Assembly (NCBI GenBank): GCA_003224835.1
Contig: QHZX01000129.1
Span: 1-9,068 of the forward strand
DNA from: Acidobacteriota bacterium
GTDB taxonomy: Bacteria; Acidobacteriota; Terriglobia; Terriglobales; Acidobacteriaceae
Direction: 5' to 3'
DNA length: 9,068 nucleotides
The notes under the pieces are model-generated. The model searched no databases, was not told the DNA's origin, and saw only the letters and a program-made list of their open reading frames with translations. Shown here in pieces: positions 6,589 to 9,068 of the stretch (its first letter is position 1; each line of letters opens with the position of its first letter). A program made the translations under genes and the position numbers.

Positions 6589-7511
6589 TCCGCTCACGCA
6601 AGGTGACAGTAGTCGCCAGCACCGTTCTGGTATGCAGTATGGTGAGCGCGGCATTATTGCTCCACAAAGTTGACCAGGAACCCCCGGCTGCGACACTGCA
6701 GCAAATGCTTTATATCTCCTCTCCAAAATTATTGAAACGTCTTAGCCTCGGCTATGAAGGATTGCTGGCAGATATTTATTGGACCCGAACCGTGCAATAT
6801 TTCGGGGGTACGCACAGGCGCGGTGGTGGAACTTATAAATTGTTATGGCCCCTTCTGAATATCACTACACAGCTCGATCCGCACCTGATACCGGCATACG
6901 AATTCGGTGGGACTTTTCTTCTAGCTAAACCACCGGAAGGAGCCGGAGATCCGGCGAAGGCCATAGAACTGGTGCAGTACGGCACCCAAATGAATCCTAC
7001 CGACTGGCATCTCTTTTATGACTTGGCTTTTATCTACTATGACCTGAAGGATTATCGTCATGCGGCTCAAGCCTTCTTGCGTGGCTCGCAACTACCGCAT
7101 ACCCATCTCTTTCTGAAGGTTATGGCGGCGCAAATGGCACAGCATGGCGATGATCTAGAAACCGCCCGCATGATGTGGAGCGAAACCTACGAAACCACGC
7201 ATGACAAAATGATCAAGGCTAATGCCGCGGCACATTTACGCGTGATTCAGGTGGATGAGGATGTATCGGCTCTCGAGAAACTGGTCCAGACGTACCGTGA
7301 ACGAACTGGGCATTTTCCAAAAACATTTTCAGAAATGGTTTCGTCTGGATTTCTGCGTGGTATTCCGCTGGATCCATTGCGGCATCCGTATCGCCTGGAG
7401 CCTGGGGGGAAGGTGGTCGTAACTAATCCCGATGCTCTGCCATTTCTCGACAAGGGCCTGCCAAGCGACTATGTCCCGAGTCCGGCCCCAAAACTTACGC
7501 CTGAAAATTAA
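6585..7511 (+). CDS. Membrane-anchored TPR protein with pseudopilin-like C-terminal segment
   Basis: A 308-residue protein. Residues 8-27 form a hydrophobic N-terminal helix after a basic start, so it is a signal anchor or signal peptide with the rest in the periplasm. LGYEGLLADIYWTRTVQYFG (55-74) and LDPHLIPAYEFGG (98-110) are a block I associate with a TPR family next to ABC-2 transporters. TPR-like helices run from about 85 to 235. The end has GHFPKTFSEMVSSGFLRGIP (242-261) and DPLRHPYRLEPGG (263-275), resembling the region of GspG-type pseudopilins that ends in DPWGNPY. The gene overlaps the permease by ATGA, so it is likely a subunit or partner of the transporter. It occupies a slot that could correspond to PilG of M. 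xanthus, but I cannot show homology. No lipobox cysteine follows a cleavage site. Confidence 0.78.
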   Translation: MIRSRKVTVVASTVLVCSMVSAALLLHKVDQEPPAATLQQMLYISSPKLLKRLSLGYEGLLADIYWTRTVQYFGGTHRRGGGTYKLLWPLLNITTQLDPHLIPAYEFGGTFLLAKPPEGAGDPAKAIELVQYGTQMNPTDWHLFYDLAFIYYDLKDYRHAAQAFLRGSQLPHTHLFLKVMAAQMAQHGDDLETARMMWSETYETTHDKMIKANAAAHLRVIQVDEDVSALEKLVQTYRERTGHFPKTFSEMVSSGFLRGIPLDPLRHPYRLEPGGKVVVTNPDALPFLDKGLPSDYVPSPAPKLTPEN

Positions 7512-7525
7512 AATTGCCGGAACGA

Positions 7526-8296
7526 ATGGCACCTGAAAAACGAGTGAGCGAGAGAACTTGCCGCTTGTGGTCTGCCATTTGGAACTGGTGGTGTGATCAA
7601 CGTAGAGAGACGAGCACATTCAGCGCCTTTCGACGCCTGCTCGGGATAGCATGGGAGTTCGGTCGCGAATCCCTTCCCGACCGTCGCCGTCAACGTTATG
7701 GAGACGTGGACTATGACTGGGAGCACCGGGTAAATACCACTGGGGCAGCGTTGAATTGGCGCACACGTCTGCTGGGGCTGCTACATTCCCAGTATCAGCC
7801 GGTGCCCCCGGAGCAATTCCGCGAAATGATATCAGCGCTCGCGGGGCATATTGGCGAAAGCGCGGATCTCAGGCAGTTCACATTCATCGATATTGGTTCG
7901 GGAAAAGGTCGAGCGCTACTGCTGGCGTTAGAGTGGGGTTTTCGGCGCATGGTCGGAGTCGAACTTCTTCCGGAGCTTGATCGAATCGCGCGAGACAACA
8001 TTCGAGCTTTCCAAGAGCCGGGCGTTAATGCGGAGATCGAACTGGTTTGCATGGACGCGAGAAGGTTCACTTTTCCCACAGAACCGTCAGTCGTTTTCCT
8101 TTTCAATCCTCTACCGAAACCGCATTTGCGGGTTTTGCTGGCTAACCTCGAGAGGTCGCTGCGCCAGAACCATCGAGCTTTGTACTTGGTCTATGCAAAT
8201 CCCGTTTTCGAACGGGCTTTTGCTGCCTTCCAGATGCTCAGAAAGGTGAGCGGCACCAACCAATATTCACTTTTTGCTACTTCGGCCGGCAGGTGA
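7526..8296 (+). CDS. Class I SAM-dependent methyltransferase, substrate unknown
   Basis: In the 256-residue form, the Rossmann core begins at FIDIGSGKGRALLLAL (120-135), the SAM-binding motif I. VGVELLPEL (143-151) carries the acidic residue for the ribose hydroxyls. MDARRF (176-181) is the adenine-contact region, and VVFLFNPLP (189-197) fills the motif IV slot. The N-terminal 110 residues are basic and Trp-rich (WNWWCDQRR, 19-27; YGDVDYDWEHR, 58-68) and are not part of the catalytic fold. A TTG at 7514 would add four residues. ATG 7526 is preferred, although the upstream GGAA is too close to be an ideal Shine-Dalgarno. It follows the TPR gene by 14 bases, so it probably belongs to the same transcript. 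It is not the N-methyltransferase of pilin, which is part of PilD. The target could be a protein or a small molecule. Confidence 0.82.
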   Translation: MAPEKRVSERTCRLWSAIWNWWCDQRRETSTFSAFRRLLGIAWEFGRESLPDRRRQRYGDVDYDWEHRVNTTGAALNWRTRLLGLLHSQYQPVPPEQFREMISALAGHIGESADLRQFTFIDIGSGKGRALLLALEWGFRRMVGVELLPELDRIARDNIRAFQEPGVNAEIELVCMDARRFTFPTEPSVVFLFNPLPKPHLRVLLANLERSLRQNHRALYLVYANPVFERAFAAFQMLRKVSGTNQYSLFATSAGR

Positions 8297-8298
8297 AG

Positions 8299-8502
8299 TT
8301 AGGACTTTGAGGAACCATTTCCCGAGGAATTCTTGCCAAGCGCTCGATCGGCGAGTTCCACCCAGCGCTGCAGCCGCGCCTTAACCATGTCACTTTCGCG
8401 GCGCGCAGGGATTTCCCTGGAATCTCTGAAAATTCCAAGCATGTCCTGCCACAAGTTGTTGCGGCGGCGGCGCTCGAGAGGAAGCTTCGGGTTCGCGCTC
8501 AT
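8299..8502 (-). CDS. Small hypothetical protein, uncertain
   Basis: A 67-residue frame on the minus strand whose stop lies two bases from the methyltransferase stop, in a convergent arrangement. The protein is highly charged, with a basic cluster ERRRRN (10-15) and a probable helix MVKARLQRWVELADRAL (39-55). It has no membrane segment or known motif. The Trp- and Leu-spaced amphipathic helix looks protein-like rather than random, and the frame fills the gap neatly. No Shine-Dalgarno precedes the ATG at 8502. Function unknown; it may be spurious. Confidence 0.42.
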   Translation of the reverse strand: MSANPKLPLERRRRNNLWQDMLGIFRDSREIPARRESDMVKARLQRWVELADRALGKNSSGNGSSKS

Positions 8503-8670
8503 GACAAGCTAATCCGTTCAGATTATTTCAAATCCATACGCATTGTTCGGTACAGTACACTATGTATTTCGGCGGATATTAACATTAGCCTTGGATTAGG
8601 TGTCCGCATCGAAACTTAAAATAGGCCCGTTCTCTTCTGCAGTTTTCCAGTTTCTCTAACTGATAAACAC
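8503..8670. other. Intergenic region upstream of lolA
   Basis: AT-richer DNA between the divergent small ORF and lolA. It must contain the promoter of lolA unless that gene is read from further upstream, but no pair of boxes with standard spacing stands out. TTGGAT (8593-8598) and a TAAAAT-like box downstream are about 20 bases apart, which is too far. No hairpin terminator or RNA gene is seen. Confidence 0.4.
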
Positions 8671-9068
8671 ATGAAATTGAAATCATTTCCCGTTCTTTTG
8701 TATTTATTCAGCAGCGCGCTTTCGGGGTTCGCCCTCCCAAACGTCAACACGGTGGCACGCCAAGTAGATGAACGTTATAACCGTCTGCGAACGCTTGAGG
8801 CGGATTTCACAGAGATTTACCAGGGCTCCGGCACGGAACGAACGGAATCAGGTAGGTTGTGGCTGAAAAAACCCGGCAAGATGCGATGGGAGTACCGTTC
8901 TCCAGAGGAGAAGCTGTTTATCGGGGACGGACGTGATGGCTGGCTTTATCTGCCGGTAGAAAAGCAAGTGCGGAAATCTTCCATGAAGAGACTGAACGAT
9001 CTCCGATCTCCGCTGGCATTTCTGCTGGGTCAGACCAAGTTGGAGAAAGAACTCACGGGCCTTTCATT
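8671..9068 (+). CDS. lolA: LolA-like outer-membrane lipoprotein carrier, 3' end outside window
   Basis: The first 132 codons of a gene cut by the right edge, with no stop inside the window. The start MKLKSFPVLLYLFSSALSGFA is a signal peptide with likely cleavage after residue 21, so the mature protein is periplasmic. It then shows the LolA hallmarks: RYNRLRTLEADFTEIYQG (36-53), SGRLWLKKPGKMRWEY (60-75), KLFIGDGRDGWLYLPVEKQV (81-100) and SPLAFLLGQ (113-121). LolA shuttles lipoproteins released by LolCDE across the periplasm to the outer membrane. Its presence implies a Gram-negative envelope. No lipobox cysteine is present, as expected for a soluble carrier. No strong Shine-Dalgarno is visible, but the signal peptide fits ATG 8671 well. 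Confidence 0.88.
   Translation, partial: MKLKSFPVLLYLFSSALSGFALPNVNTVARQVDERYNRLRTLEADFTEIYQGSGTERTESGRLWLKKPGKMRWEYRSPEEKLFIGDGRDGWLYLPVEKQVRKSSMKRLNDLRSPLAFLLGQTKLEKELTGLS

Noticed and set aside
1..9068. CRISPR array, tRNA/rRNA gene, insertion sequence or prophage
   Set aside because: No regularly spaced repeats, no cloverleaf or rRNA-like sequence, and no transposase, integrase or terminal inverted repeats were found by eye.

Overview
The window looks like chromosomal DNA of a Gram-negative, probably soil-type bacterium. My best guess is an Acidobacteriota member (Terriglobia-like). The reasons are family-level resemblance of the two pilins, of the multi-pass membrane protein with C-terminal TPRs and of the small methyltransferase, plus a periplasmic lipoprotein carrier (LolA) that implies an outer membrane. 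This is inference from remembered protein families; no search was possible.

Layout. (1) Positions 1-986 (+) hold the C-terminal three quarters of a FabF/KS-alpha-type ketosynthase that enters from the left edge. (2) 1028-2920 (-) is a 630-residue GT-C-like membrane protein with a C-terminal TPR block (TMTC-like layout), converging on the ketosynthase. (3) 2921-3544 is a roughly 620-base gene-free region between that gene and the pilins. It ends in a candidate sigma-54 promoter and a good Shine-Dalgarno. (4) 3545-4755 (+) carries two tandem type IV pilin genes with nearly identical N-termini and four conserved cysteines. A perfect-stem terminator separates them, and each has its own -24/-12 type promoter candidate. 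(5) 4835-8296 (+) is a compact run: ABC ATPase, ABC-2 permease, membrane-anchored TPR protein and SAM methyltransferase. The first three genes are joined by two ATGA overlaps. (6) 8299-8502 (-) is a small uncertain ORF. (7) 8671-9068 (+) is the 5' part of a lolA-like gene cut by the right edge and so lacking a stop in the window.

How they may work together. The core is a type IV pilus accessory locus: two pilins followed by an ABC exporter plus a TPR protein. From memory, this recalls the pilA-pilGHI region of Myxococcus xanthus, where an ABC transporter is needed for pilus function. The divergently transcribed GT-C/TPR protein is a candidate pilin-modifying glycosyltransferase. The TPR protein of the ABC operon ends in a segment resembling the C-terminal region of GspG-type pseudopilins, which would fit a role near the pilus. 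The ketosynthase and lolA look like neighbours with unrelated functions.

Three starts were revised on sequence grounds: pilin 2 to ATG 4243, the ABC ATPase to ATG 4835 and the methyltransferase to ATG 7526.
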